The notes below the pieces were generated by a model. The model saw nothing but the letters and a program-made list of their open reading frames with translations. It searched no databases and had not been told where the DNA came from. Source: Phascolarctos cinereus (taxonomy: Eukaryota > Chordata > Mammalia > Diprotodontia > Phascolarctidae). From it: a stretch of 64,000 nucleotides of DNA. Below are positions 52,435 to 63,605 of the stretch, piece by piece; the stretch's first letter is position 1, and every line of letters starts with the position of its first letter. A program made the position numbers and the translations under genes. The stretch spans positions 558,001-622,000 of the forward strand of contig NW_018344331.1 of the NCBI RefSeq assembly GCF_002099425.1, read 5' to 3'.

Positions 52435-52790
52435 TTATCTTTCTCCTCAGACCTACCCTATTTCTGCCACCATTATCCTTCCAGTACTTAGGTTCTCTGA
52501 CTCATAAATCATCTTCAGCTCCTCACTCACCCCGAATATCTAAGCAGTTCTTGAATACTGGTTATTCCGCTCTTCACAACATCTCTCGTATCCGTCACTC
52601 TCTCTCCTCATAAGGCTCGATAAACTACAGTGGCTCCCTAGTGTCTGCAGGAGCGATTAAACTCCTTTGTCTGGCCTTTAAAGGCCTTCACAGTCTGACC
52701 CTAACCTATCTTTTCATTACTCCCTTTTCTGCACTCTACAATCCAGCCAAACTGGTCTTCTTGTGGTTTCTCACTTTTTCAAAAAACAGC
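52435..52790 (+). mobile_element. L2 LINE fragment
   Basis: CTCTTCACAACATCTCTCGT, AACTACAGTGGCTCCCTAGT, TTGTCTGGCCTTTAAAGGCC, CTACAATCCAGCCAAACTGG in sense order. Its 3' end is lost against the L1 that follows. Confidence 0.75.
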
Positions 52791-53465
52791 TGAAATAGCT
52801 GAACATGAATATGAAATTCAGATTTGACACCATCCATTAAGTAGAACTACATAAACAAGAATAGATTCACATTGAAAATTGTCTGCTGAAGAATTGGAAA
52901 TTGAGAGGATGCCCATCAATTGGGGAATGGCTGAGCAAGTGGTGATATATGAATGTAATGGAATACTATTATGCTATAAGAAATGATGAACAGGGTGACT
53001 TCAGAAAAACCTGGAAAGACTTGTATGTTCTGATGCTGAGTGAAGTGAGCAGAACCAAGAGGACTTTGTACACAATAACAGCCATGTTAAGCAATGACTA
53101 AGATTGTTAAACTGAACCCTTCTCAGCATTACGAGAATCTAAGACAATCTCCAGAGGCCTCGGGATGGAAAATGCTGTCCACATCCAAAGAAAGAACTAT
53201 GGAAGTCGAATCGCTATCACTTATTTTTACCTTCTGTTGAGTTTTGTTTCATCTTTCTGATGATTCCTCCTATTGGTTTTAATTTTTACTTACAACTTCA
53301 CTAATGTGAAAATATGTTTAATGGGTATGTAAATGTAAAGGCTATGTCAGATTGTGCGCCGTCCTGGGGAGGGTGGGGGGGAGGAAAGGGGAGAAAAATT
53401 TTCAACTCAAAAGCATATGGAAATGATTGTTGATAAATCAAAATAAATTAATAAAAAAAAAAGAA
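52790..53465 (+). mobile_element. L1 3' end with A-rich tail
   Basis: Late ORF2 (GAGGATGCCCATCAATTGGG, GGAATACTATTATGCTATAA, GTGAAGTGAGCAGAACCAAG), then the marsupial L1 3'UTR (GGATGGAAAATGCTGTCCAC, AATTTTCAACTCAAAAGCAT) and a tail of AATAAATTAATAAAAAAAAA. Strongly 5' truncated. The 52790-52880 start is unsure. Confidence 0.88.
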
Positions 53466-53469
53466 AATT

Positions 53470-54420
53470 TTCTGCTGGATGGAAACCAGAGACTTGCTTG
53501 TTGCTGTTGAATTGTGTAAAGTGAGTATCTACGCACAGAGAAACATGACTCCTTCTAAGAAGCTGTTATAGTCACAAATTTTTATGAACTATTATTTGAT
53601 GGCTGCACCATGTCTCTTTCCAAAACAGCATAAAAAAGTTCACTTGTTTAGCTAGCTACATTGATAAAATTTACTGAATGAATATTAATTACTTAAAAGC
53701 AATTTTTATTTACAGGACTTCCCTATTGCCCAAGATATATACAGGGGTTTTAAAAAATTATGAAGCATCATATTTTTCTCAATAAAATATTATTAATTAT
53801 ATATAGACATAATTTATATAATTATTGTTATTAGTATTATTAATAATAACATTTTAGTGAAAGAACAGTTTTTTACTCTTAATAAATAATAGAAATTTAA
53901 AAATGTGATTTTTTTCATATTAATCTCACCCCTTAAAATGTCTATCTTGTGTACGTTTTATAATTTACATCTATTATGGGTGCATATTAAAACATTTTTG
54001 CTGATAAATATGCTTCATAAAACTATTTAGAGAGCACTATACCATAATATTTGATGTCCACGTGGAAAACTGTTCTCTATTTCAAATGTGTACTGACACA
54101 CCACTGTTAAGAACAAGTGATATAAAACTTGGGCATTTTCTTTTAGACAGGTAAGTCCATTATGGTTCTGCTTAGTCCTGAGTCCATTATCATCACTTAA
54201 ATAGAACTGAATATCATTTCAAAGAAGTCAGACCAAAACATCATATTAGTCATCCATGTACATGTATGATATCAAGCTAAGAGTGTTTGTGTTAAGAAAC
54301 TGACTTGGTTTTTTAAGTCAAAGCTTAAGAGGAAGAATTAGAGCATTTAAGAAATATATAATTCAAGTCTTGGTACTATAAATTTAATGATAACAGATTT
54401 AGGAGGTGTAAAAAACTTCT
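53470..54420. other. AT-rich unclassified intergenic DNA
   Basis: Very AT-rich with ATTATTAATTATATATAG-type runs near 53790-53850. No repeat or gene recognised. Confidence 0.4.
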
Positions 54421-54423
54421 ACA

Positions 54424-55560
54424 ATGTTAACAAAGCATGATAGTCATTACTGCAAAGCAGGCACAGGGATGAATAGCACTTCTCTTGCAAGAAGAGCAGG
54501 AGAACTGGTAGATATTCTCAGAATATGTAATAAACAGGTTAACATTTACATAAATACTTTTGGAACAAAACATACCTCGCCTTACAAAGCAATAATAAAA
54601 TCTGACAACAGACATATACTATTAGATTTGTCAAATGTAACCAAACATGGTATATCTCTAGATGAAGCCTATGAAATGGCTGAGATCCAAGGACGGAATC
54701 AAAAGGCCCTCCATGAGTGAGTGACATTGACATGAACCCAGTTCAACTTAAAACAGATGACTGAATTGTGCAGATTTCTGCATAGAAATGGAGGAGTTTA
54801 TGGAGGATAATTATTCAGGAACGAGTCATAGCCACCAGAAAGACAGATTATCTTTAAAGATCCTGGACTTATTGATCAATTCTTATAATGGAATAAAGTA
54901 GTAGAAACTGTGTAACATATCACTCTATGAGGCAGGTATTTAGTATCTACCTAGTTGCTAGAATCTTAGAAAACATGATCTAGTGGCTAGGATTATACAA
55001 AGTTTGCTATGTTTTATAAACTAGCAGAAGACAACTTCTTGTATTACAAATGCAAATCCCCAAATATCACTTTCAGCCGATAGACTATACCACATCATTA
55101 CAAATAGACCTGTTGCCAATAGCTCCACAGATATAGTATTGATCTACAAAAATTTAAGAAAAAGAGTTTTAATAGCTGTATCCATACTGAATACTCACAA
55201 TCTCGAAACTACATGGAATAATACCTTTCAAAATATAGAAGATTAGAATGAGACATTAAAACCATAGGGGAACAAGATAAGGTGTGTGTCATTCCTGTTA
55301 TTTTACCTGCTCATGGGATTATCCCAATGATATTCTAAGGGAGTCTACAGAGGATGAGCTTACACTCCAGCATTTTTCTTCAATTACAAAAAGAAGTAAT
55401 TTTGTCTACCTTGCAACAGTCCACAGAACATTTAATATACAAGAATAATTATAGCTTAGTGACTTACCCTTGGTTCATTTCTAGCTGAACTTCAAGAAAA
55501 AAGATAGAAAGAATGAGATAATAGTGAGAATAATAATAGTAATACATAATGGTGATAATA
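54424..55560 (+). mobile_element. Dong/R4-like LINE, 3' part of ORF, decayed
   Basis: An open stretch of 98 codons (54424-54720) reads like the region after the RT domain of such LINEs: LTKHDSHYCKAG, GELVDILRICNKQV, KHTSPYKAIIKSDNRH, GISLDEAYEMAEIQGRNQKA. Further on, other frames give TDIVLIYKNLRK, LNTHNLETTWN, then VCVIPVILPAHGIIP, the end of the ORF in this group. An AT-rich tail (AATAATAGTAATACATAATG) closes it. Family name is from memory of protein motifs. Confidence 0.6.
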
Positions 55561-55572
55561 ATGATATAACTG

Positions 55573-55860
55573 TTATTGTATAGACTTTAATTGCTTTAAA
55601 TGTGTTCTTCCCATTGAGTTTTGATTTCTGGATGCTTCTTGACATGCAAAGCCACAACTTCCTCCTTGATAAGCTTTATGCTCAACATATTTTGCAAAGT
55701 ATTTGAAAGTATCACATTCATCCATTGGTTCAATTTGACCTCTGAATTCAAGTGTGCAGATTTCAGTCTCCATTTTTCTTGGTTTACCTGAAGAATTTCA
55801 CACTCATCTAGTTCAAGGGACATTTTGATACTATTTAAGAAACATTTCATAAGATAGAGA
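55573..55860 (-). mobile_element. Dong/R4-like LINE, RT-thumb fragment, opposite strand
   Basis: Minus-strand frames read LELDECEILQV and QIEPMDECDTFKYFAKYVEH, resembling the L.LDKC..LH...G / I..MDE.DTYKYLG segment that precedes the 54424-55560 part in these LINEs. The reading moves between two frames, so it is not functional. Confidence 0.5.
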
Positions 55861-55896
55861 AATTATGAAATTTTTTTTGCGTATAAAGCTCTATAA

Positions 55897-56085
55897 CATC
55901 CTTGTACATAATTTCTTTCTTTTTTTTTCTTTTTTAGGCAATTGGGGTTAAGTGGCTTGCCCAGGGTCACACAGCTACTAAGTGTCAAGTGTTTGATCTG
56001 AGACCCGATTTGAATTCAGGTCCTCCTGACTTCAGGGCCAGTGCTCTATCCACTGTACCACCTAGCTGCCCCCATCCTTGAACAT
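55897..56085 (-). mobile_element. Marsupial SINE (WSINE1-like) with 13-bp TSD
   Basis: CATCCTTGTACAT at 55897-55909 and CATCCTTGAACAT at 56073-56085 flank it (one mismatch). Body ends CACCTAGCTGCCCC; T-rich tail side left. Confidence 0.9.
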
Positions 56086-56209
56086 CAAATGACTAATATG
56101 GTGTCTTGATACTTTTTTATTTGAAAGTTTCAGTGAGTAGGAAAAAAGAATGAAAGAAAGAAAGGAGTGCTTTTTACAGTGATTAGGAAGATGATAATGG
56201 ATGAATGGG

Positions 56210-56330
56210 TAGTCTATCAGAATGGAAGTTCCTTGAGGGCAGGGACTGTCTCGCTTTTGTGTTTGTCCCCTCAGTGTCTAGCAGTGTGCTTAGCAGGGGC
56301 TTAATAAATGCTTGCTGATAATTGCTTGAG
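56210..56330 (+). mobile_element. L2 LINE 3' end
   Basis: GGAAGTTCCTTGAGGGCAGG, GTGTCTAGCAGTGTGCTTAG and GGCTTAATAAATGCTTGCTG. Confidence 0.8.
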
Positions 56331-56519
56331 ACAAAAAGATGAAATACCCAAATTCCTGATTTTTCTGTTTTTTTTTAAATGTCAAGAAGAATAATCTTTG
56401 GACTAGAAAAGACAGAAAAAAATGGTTAAGAGGGACATGAAACTCAGGATAAATAAGGAGATAATAAGAGAGTACCTACTTCCTCTTGATAAATCTAATA
56501 CCCAGGCTCAAACAAATTC

Positions 56520-57000
56520 CATTCTGGGTTCCTAGAAGGAATGACAGATGTGATTATGCAGCCAACTTAAAAGATTGTAGAAAAGGGGAGAAATGCTTAA
56601 GAAGGGAAAAATATTGTCCCAATTTTCAATAAAGGGAATAGAGTAGAGTCTAATAGCTAAAGGCCTGTGAGTCTGACTTCTGTTACATTTGGAGATTGTG
56701 GAGGACTATAAGGTCAAGCTGAGTCAGTAGTGGGATATGGCAGCAAAGGAAATTCTGACAATCTTGAGCTCCATTAAGAAGCATAGGTATGTCTACGATT
56801 AGGGAAATGATAATCCTACTGTATGTTGCCCTAATTAAATCTTACCTGGAAGATTATGTTCAATTCTGGACACCGTATTTTTGTATAAAGGGAGGAATTC
56901 TATTATATACAGAAACACCTATTTTACATAGGCTTCAAGAGATGGAAAAGCAGGCATGTAAAAGGCAGGAAAAATTCATATATCTATACACAAGGACAGC
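56520..57000 (+). mobile_element. CR1/L3 LINE fragments
   Basis: ATTGTCCCAATTTTCAATAA, AAGGCCTGTGAGTCTGACTT, TTAGGGAAATGATAATCCTA, TACTGTATGTTGCCCTAATT, GTTCAATTCTGGACACCGTA follow the sense order of L3 3' coding and 3'UTR, with deletions. Confidence 0.6.
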
Positions 57001-57335
57001 CAATCAACAAGCAAGCATTTATTAAGTGCTTACTATGTGGCAGTCACCGGGCTAGCTCCAGAATACAAGGAAAAAGCAAAAACAGTCCTTACCTTCAAGG
57101 AGCTTATATTCTAATGGAGGAGACAACATATATACATCAGAAAATAGAAGACAAATACAGAGCAGATGAAAGGTGACCTTAGAGGAGATGGCACTGAGGG
57201 AAAGGCCTCCTGTAGGACATGGTGCTTGAGTTGATTCTTAAAGGAAGCCAGAGATTCTAAGAGTCAGTGTTGGGTAGGGAAAGCATTGGGAACAGACAGT
57301 ACAAAGGCATGAAGACAGGAGATAGAGAATCATGT
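57000..57335 (-). mobile_element. L2 LINE 3' end, left arm of a head-to-head pair
   Basis: GCATTTATTAAGTGCTTACT at the left (complement of the 3' end), then CTTCAAGGAGCTTATATTCT and GATTCTTAAAGGAAGCCAGA. Confidence 0.85.
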
Positions 57336-57890
57336 CATCCCTCTACTTGATAAACTCCTGTGGCTCCCTATTGCCTCCAGGATCAAAAACAAAATCTTCT
57401 GTTTGGTGTTCAAATCCCTTTATAACCTAGTCTCCTTATACCTTTCCAGTCTTCTTATACCTTACTCCCCACCATATACACTTCAATCCAGTGATTGGCC
57501 TCCTGTTTCATGAACAAGATACTCAATTTCTGGGCTCTGGGCATTTTTTTTCCTGGCTGTCCCCTAAGCCTGGAATGCTCCCTCTCCTTATCTCTGCTTA
57601 CTAGCTTCTCTGGATTCCTTTTAAGTCCAAGGTAAAACCCCATTTTTTGACAGAAAGCCTTTCCTGATCCTTCCTAATTTTAGTGTTTTCCCTCTGTTGA
57701 TTACTTCCTTTTTATCCTAATGTAGCTTGTTCGAGCATTATTTGCTTGCTTATTGTCTCCACCGTTAGATTGTGAGTTCCCTCAGGGCAAGAACCATCTT
57801 TCAGCTCTTTTTGTACCCCCAGAGCTTAGCACAATGCCTGGTACGGTAGGCACTTAGTAAATGTTTATTGACTGACTGGCTTATGTTTTC
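57336..57890 (+). mobile_element. L2 LINE 3' end, right arm of a head-to-head pair
   Basis: ACTCCTGTGGCTCCCTATTG, TCTGTTTGGTGTTCAAATCC, CAGAAAGCCTTTCCTGATCC, CCTCAGGGCAAGAACCATCT, TAGCACAATGCCTGGTACGG, ending TAGTAAATGTTTATTGACTG. Better preserved than the left arm. Confidence 0.9.
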
Positions 57891-57899
57891 TCACAATCC

Positions 57900-59360
57900 A
57901 TCAAGAATCTGTTCTCCTTTTTAACTTCTCATGAACCAGTATTCACGTATAGATTAAATGGACCCTTCTATTGGAAAACTAAACTACTAATGGCAGCTTT
58001 AAATCTCCTTGAGCAGTTGAACACCTGCCACTTACACAGAGTGAAGTCTGAAATTTTTACTTTCTCCACCCAGTTTCTTACTCCTGGAAAGCACTACTCA
58101 AAACCTTTATTGGCAAGTGATTGATCCTCAGACATATATTATCTCAAAGGTAAAGATGTTAGGTGCTCTTTATATTTGTGCACTACATTTTCCTCCCATT
58201 GCTTGACTGGGCCTGCAGTGATGACCATTTGAATTCTTTCCTGGGCTCTCCAAGTCCTAGTAGCTAGTGAGACAATGCCCTGGTAGATAAGATTGCTACA
58301 CTGTGTCAGAATTTGATCTTGCGAGAGAATGACTATGGAGATGGGGATGCTTCCCAGGATTCCTTTGGCCAATAAGGTCATAAAACTGAAGGATTTTCTG
58401 GGAGTGTTCACAGGGGATTTGGGAAAGGAGAAGAAAAGAGGAAACCAGGTCAAGAAGGTAAGAAGCAGGGTCCTTCTCTCTTGAATTCCTTTTCCTCTCT
58501 ACAAAAACGTCCTCGTCTTTTATTCGGAGTTTGATGCTGGGGTGGTGGCTCAGTTGTGGCCATGCTGGCAGACTGTAGCAGATTGAGCGATGGTTGGTGA
58601 GAACCCCTTGCCGTAACTCTCTTCCTGCTGCTGAGTTGAGAAGGATAGGACTCTAGTACCTGAACAATTGCGAGGGATCATTCTGAGATCTCTTTGCCCT
58701 TCTCCCTATGATGAGGTAAGAGCCAGGACAGGGGAAGCAGAGACGGTTCTTGAAGCAAGAAGCATTTTGCGTTGGCTGCTGTTGTTTCCAGTGACTATAC
58801 CAGGTACAACACCTCTTTTATCAACTTCTCCCTGCTCTTGTGATTGTGTTGCCTATTTGCCTCTAAATAAAAGAAATCAGCAGCCACTAATCTTTGTTTT
58901 ATGTTTGGTCATATTTGTGGTGATAGAAATTGAAGGAAAGAGCAGCCTGGGTAAAAACAGTAGACACATTCATTTCCTTCTAGCAGGAGGACTGGGGAGG
59001 CTCTTGAGTAATGACTTCTTCCCTGGAACAACACAAGCCTGGGTCAGCTTGTAATAGTTTTCCTTAGCCATTCTGAGGTGATAAGCAGTAGAAATAATAA
59101 GCAGGGAGAGTGATTAATAACCTAAAGAGAATCAACCTAGACATAGAAGAAGAGATAATTTTTGATTGATTCAAAGCCTGACATAGAGGGAAACAGATAA
59201 ACTTATTCCCAAGGATACCATAGGTCCCTACTGGAATTCTTTAGAGCTGTTTTCTTGAGTCTCCCTCCTACACTTGCATCCCTTTCCTCAGGATCATTGG
59301 TTGAAGATAATTATAGGGTATTGATGACTCTTATCCACTGACATCTATAACAGGGGTTTA
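57900..59360. other. Unclassified intergenic DNA
   Basis: No repeat consensus recognised. About 58500-58770 holds more CpGs than its surroundings (ACGTCCTCGTC, GAGCGATGG, GCCGTAAC) and a possible donor GAGGTAAGAG at 58713, but nothing ties it to a gene. Confidence 0.35.
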
Positions 59361-59361
59361 T

Positions 59362-59624
59362 TTTACATTTTTTTATTGCTGTTCAGTTGTGTCTGACTAT
59401 GACCCCATTTGGAATTTTCTTGGCAAAGATACTGGAATGGTTTGCCATTTCCTCCTCCTGCTCATTTTACACATGAGGAACTGAGGTAAACAGGTTTAAC
59501 TGACTTGTTCAGGGTCACATGGCTGGTAAGTGTCAGAGGCCAGATTTGAACTCAGGAAGATGAGTCTTCCTGATTCCAAGCCTGGTGCTCTGTGCACTAT
59601 AGCGCCACCTAGCTGCCTTTACAT
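59362..59624 (-). mobile_element. MAR1-type SINE with 7-bp TSD, near full length
   Basis: TSD TTTACAT at 59362-59368 and 59618-59624. Body complement: GTTCAGTTGTGTCTGACTAT, TTCTTGGCAAAGATACTGGA, GCTCATTTTACACATGAGGA, GCGCCACCTAGCTGCC. Confidence 0.9.
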
Positions 59625-59639
59625 ATAACATAAGGGCAC

Positions 59640-59750
59640 AAGAGAGTTCGACCTCAGAGTCAATCTAATCCAGCCTCATCATTTTACAGAATAGGTAACT
59701 GAGGCCTAGGACAGCCTCACACAGTAACCCTAGGTCAGGTACTGTCTAGG
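59640..59750 (-). mobile_element. MIR/THER1 fragment
   Basis: TCAATCTAATCCAGCCTCAT, CATTTTACAGAATAGGTAAC, GAGGCCTAGGACAG. Confidence 0.5.
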
Positions 59751-60488
59751 CCTATCATCCCAAAGGTCTACAGGATGATTCTGTGGCATCTGGTTTGTAT
59801 GCTATCTAGGCTGCCAGGGACCATATTGGAAATTTATGCACTGGCAGCTCCAACCCATGAATGCTCAGGAGTCAGAGGGACCTCATAGGTAGAAGACAGA
59901 GAAAGATGCAAAGCCTGCCTTTCCCTTTTGACTTCCTATTAAGATCATGATCTAGTGTGACCTTGACAGTCAATCCTTTATGATATCCAAGCATTTTTCT
60001 CATCTTCTCTTCTGTCTTCCCTTGGGACCTAATAGAAGGTAAAAGGAAAAACATTGGGTACTTGCCCCTTGTAAAGGGTTACATCTGAAAGGGTACTAAT
60101 AAGTTCAACAATGACAATGACCACAAGTAGGCAACCAAGATAGTGAAGTACCTTGAGATCATGCCATATGACAATCATTGAAGGAATTAGGGAGGAGAGA
60201 AATCCTTGGAGAATGGGGGTGGGAGTGGGACATAAATTCTGTCTTCAAATATCTGAAGGGCTGTCACGTGGAAAGATGCACTAGATTTTTTTCTGCCTGG
60301 ACCCAGATGGCAGAAATAGGAGAGAGCGTTAGACATTGCAGAGAGGTAGGTTTTAGCTCGATGTAAGAAAAGCTTCTTAGTAATTAGAGTTAACCAAAAC
60401 TAGAATGTGCTGTCTGGAAGGTGTTGGTTTCCCCCATACTAGAGGTCTTCAAGAGAAAGTTCTATGGCCACTTGTCTATTTTTTTTAA

Positions 60489-61320
60489 TGTAAATTTATT
60501 TATTTTTAGTTTTCAACATTTATTTCCACAAGATTTTGAATTCCAAATTTTCACCCCATCTTGCCCCTCCCCCCCCAAGATGGCATGCATTCTGAATATC
60601 CCTTTCCCTAGTCTGCCCTCCCTTCTATCTCTCCCCCCCTTCTCTTATCCCCTTCCCCTTCTATTTTCCTGTAGGGAAGGATAGATTTCTGTACCTCATT
60701 TCCTGTATTTCTTATTTCCCAGTTGCATGTGGAAACATTTTTTTTTAAATATGTGTTTTTAAAACTTTGGGTTCCAAATTTTCTCCCTTCCTCCCACCCC
60801 ATCTACCCTCATTGAAAAAGCAAGCAAGTCAATACAGTCCATACATGTGCAGTTATGCAAAACACTTCCATGGTAGACATGTTGTGAAAAACTAACTCTA
60901 TTTCCCTCAATCCTATCCTGCCCCCCCCATTTATTCTATTTTTTCTTTTGACCCTGTCCCTCCTCAGAAGTACTTCCTTCTGATTACCCCTTTCCCAATC
61001 TGCCCTTCTCTCTATTATCCCTCTGCTCTCTTGTCTCCTTCCTCCCCTATTTTCCTGTAGGGTAAGACAGATTTCCATACCCAATTGAGTGTGTATGTTA
61101 TTCCCTCCTTAAGCCAAATCCCATGAGAATAAGATTCCCTCATTTCCTCTCACCTTCCCCTGTTTCCCCTCCACTGTAAGAACCTTTTCTCGTCTGTTTT
61201 GTGTGAGACAATGTGCCCCATTCTACCTCTCCCTTTCTCCTTCTCCTAGTATAATCCTCTCTCACCCCTTAATTTTATTCTCCAGATATCACCCCTTCAT
61301 CTTCAACTCACCCTGTGCCC

Positions 61321-61390
<70 letters not shown>

Positions 61391-61764
61391 CATACATACA
61401 TATCTATCTATCTATACATAATTTTTCCCCTCCCACTACCCTAACACTGACAAAGGTCTCATGAGTTATAAATATCATCTTTCCATGCAGGAATGTAAAC
61501 AGTTCAGTCTTAATAAGTCTCTTATGACTTCTCTTTCCTGTTTACCTCTTCATGTTCCACTTGAGTCTTGTATTTGAAAGTCAAATTTTCTATTCAGCTC
61601 TGGTCTTTTCATCAGTAATGCTTGAAAGGCCTCTATTTCACTGACTGACCATTTTTCCCCCTGAAGGATTATACTCTGTTTTGCTGAGTAGGTGATTCTT
61701 GGTTGTAATTGTATCTCCTTTACCCTCTGGAATATTATATTCCATGCCCTGTGGTCCCTTAATG
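60489..61764 (-). mobile_element. Marsupial L1-related (HAL1-like?) element, 5' truncated, with TSD
   Basis: TTGTCTA followed by 8 T and AA at 60472-60488 recurs (9 T) at 61765-61782. The left edge, read on the minus strand, is an A-rich 3' tail (GTTGAAAACTAAAAATAAAT); the right edge is the truncated 5' side. The body is pyrimidine-rich on the plus strand (CCATCTTGCCCCTCC) and ends TTTTGCTGAGTAGGTGATTC. I recognise it as an abundant marsupial unit; the half-L1 label is a guess. Confidence 0.7.
61322..61389. repeat. (CTAT)n microsatellite
   Basis: About 17 CTAT units inside the L1-related element. Confidence 0.97.
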
Positions 61765-61879
61765 TTGTCTATTTTTTTTTAAAGAGTGCATTCTGGTTCA
61801 ATTAAAGATTAGATTGGATAGCCTTTGAGATGTCTTCCAACTCTGAGATTATTTTGTTTCCCAGGGAGCCAAGTAGAGT

Positions 61880-62130
61880 GTGGGCAGGAAGGCAGGAAGA
61901 CGTTTACTAGCTGTGTGACCCTGGGTAAGTCCTTTAACTTTTGTCTGCCTTAGATTCCTCAACTGTAAAATGGGGATAATAATAGCACCTACGTCCCAGG
62001 GTTGTTGTGAAGATCAAATGAGATGAGATTTATAAAGTGCTTAGCACAGTGCCTGCCACATAGTAGGAAAGAGGAACTTGAACCTTTGGGCACTGTAGGT
62101 GCTTATTGGCACATAGTAGGTGCTTAATCA
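61880..62130 (+). mobile_element. MIR/THER1-type SINE
   Basis: CTAGCTGTGTGACCCTGGGT, CAACTGTAAAATGGGGATAA, CAGGGTTGTTGTGAAGATCA, GCTTAGCACAGTGCCTGCCA, then a partly duplicated tail GCACATAGTAGGTGCTTAAT. Confidence 0.85.
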
Positions 62131-62379
62131 GCACTTTTCCCTTTCTCCTTCCTAGGGAAATCTAAGCCCTGTCTCTAGGCTTCAGTTTCTTCATCATCTC
62201 CATACACCAAGAGTAAAGTGTGGATATGTAGAAACCAAGGTGTGCCCCTATTTCTGTAGTGAAGGCAGAGGCAGGAGCCCTGGACTCCATATGGGGATTA
62301 ATTAGAATGGAGACTGCTACTAGGAACTCTACTTTAGACTCACATCTCCAACTACGTACATGATGAAATTCAATTTAAC

Positions 62380-63370
62380 TTATTTACACAAATATTTATT
62401 AAATGACTAATTGTTCAAGCTGCTGTTTTGGGCAATGAAAACTGAAATTAATTTGCATGCCAAGCACTGTGCTAAGCACTGGGAATACAAAGGCAGAAAT
62501 AAAAAATTTTGCTTTTAAGGAACTTATATTCTGTTTCAGGGATATAATATGTACATAGATTAGTAAATGCAAATTAATTTCATAAGAGAGAAAATACCAA
62601 TAGCTGGAGGGATCAAGAAAAGCTTTGAGTAGGTAGTTGTACCTGAACTGAGATTTGAAGGAAGCTAGGGATAGTAATGGTAGGGGTATGGCTGACTTGT
62701 ATTTTAGGCATGTGACAGTCTGAGGAAAAGCATGGAGGGAGAAGAAAGAACGTTGTTTCCAGCTAGCAAGCCAATTTTGCTGGAAAGTAAAGTATCCAAA
62801 GAAGTATAAATTGAAATGTCCAGAAAGGGAGGCGTAAGCTAGATTGTGGAGGGCTTTAAATGCCAAGTTGAGGAGTTTGTGTTTTACCCTAGAAGCAATA
62901 GAGAGCCAGTGAAGATTTTTGAGCAGGGGAATCACATGGTCAGACTTATGCTTTAGGAATATTAATTGGCAGCTCTGTGAATGATGGACCAGAAAAGGGA
63001 AAGCATGTAGGCAAGGAGGCTATTGCAATAGTTTAAATGAGAAATGAGAAATGCTTGGAGACTGACTCTCTCCCTCCCTCTCTCTCTGTATGTATGTATG
63101 TAAAAGGAGACAAATATGAGAAAGATAGTGATGGTTGAATAGACAAATTTAGCAATTGATTGGATTTGGAGAATGAGGGTGAGGAAAGATTGAAGGATTA
63201 GTCAAAAGTTCAGAAACTGGGGCAGTGGAAGGATGGTGGTACTTTCACCAAAAATAGGGAAACAAAAAACCCCCCAAAATAGGGAAATTTGGAAAAGGAG
63301 AGAATTGAGGGGAAAGATAATAAGTTCTGCTTTTGACATGCTGAGTTTGGGATGACAATGGGAAATTCAT
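62380..63370 (-). mobile_element. L2 LINE, long 3' portion
   Basis: Complement of L2: GCCAAGCACTGTGCTAAGCA, GATTTGAAGGAAGCTAGGGA, GGGCTTTAAATGCCAAGTTG, CACATGGTCAGACTTATGCT, GAGGCTATTGCAATAGTTTA. A 178-codon minus-strand ORF (62399-62935) begins MIPLLKNLHWLSIASRVKHK, echoing the LHWLP..R..FK...L.FKAL end of L2/CR1 reverse transcriptase; the remainder is translated 3'UTR. Confidence 0.85.
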
Positions 63371-63379
63371 GTGATCTCA

Positions 63380-63605
63380 TTTACAAAATATATGAAGATT
63401 TGATTCAAATGTATAAGAACAAGAACAATTCCCCAATAAATAAATGGTACATGAACAGGTAGGTTTTTAAAGGAAGGAAAGTAAGCTATCAACAGCTATA
63501 TCTAACAATTCTCCAAATCACTAATCATGAGAGAAATGTAATTTAAAACAACTCTTTGTTTCTACCTCATAGTGATCAGCTCAGCTAAAATGACAAGTAC
63601 CAGTT
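63380..63605 (+). mobile_element. L1 ORF2 fragment
   Basis: CCCCAATAAATAAATGGTAC, AACAGGTAGGTTTTTAAAGG, TCCAAATCACTAATCATGAG, AGAGAAATGTAATTTAAAAC follow L1 ORF2 sense order. Truncated both sides. The remaining 63606-64000 is AT-rich and unclassified. Confidence 0.7.

Larger units (their letters stand above)
60150..61865 (+). mobile_element. CR1/L3 LINE 3' end, split by a later LINE insertion
   Basis: Left piece 60150-60471: TCTTCAAATATCTGAAGGGC, AGGTTTTAGCTCGATGTAAG, TAGAGGTCTTCAAGAGAAAG, GGCCACTTG. Right piece 61783-61865: TAGATTGGATAGCCTTTGAG, TCTTCCAACTCTGAGATT. Removing 60489-61782 rejoins them. Confidence 0.75.

Noticed and set aside
54424-54720. 98-codon ORF as a possible new host gene
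   Set aside because: Sequence resembles the post-RT part of a Dong/R4-like LINE, and further parts of that protein follow in broken frames downstream.
58668-59054. 128-codon plus-strand ORF as a VANGL2 or other gene exon
   Set aside because: No recognisable protein and no flanking splice acceptor that makes sense; VANGL2 coding sequence was not found in the window.
62399-62935. 178-codon minus-strand ORF
   Set aside because: Its first 40 residues are the end of an L2 reverse transcriptase and the rest is L2 3'UTR; a transposon remnant, not a host gene.
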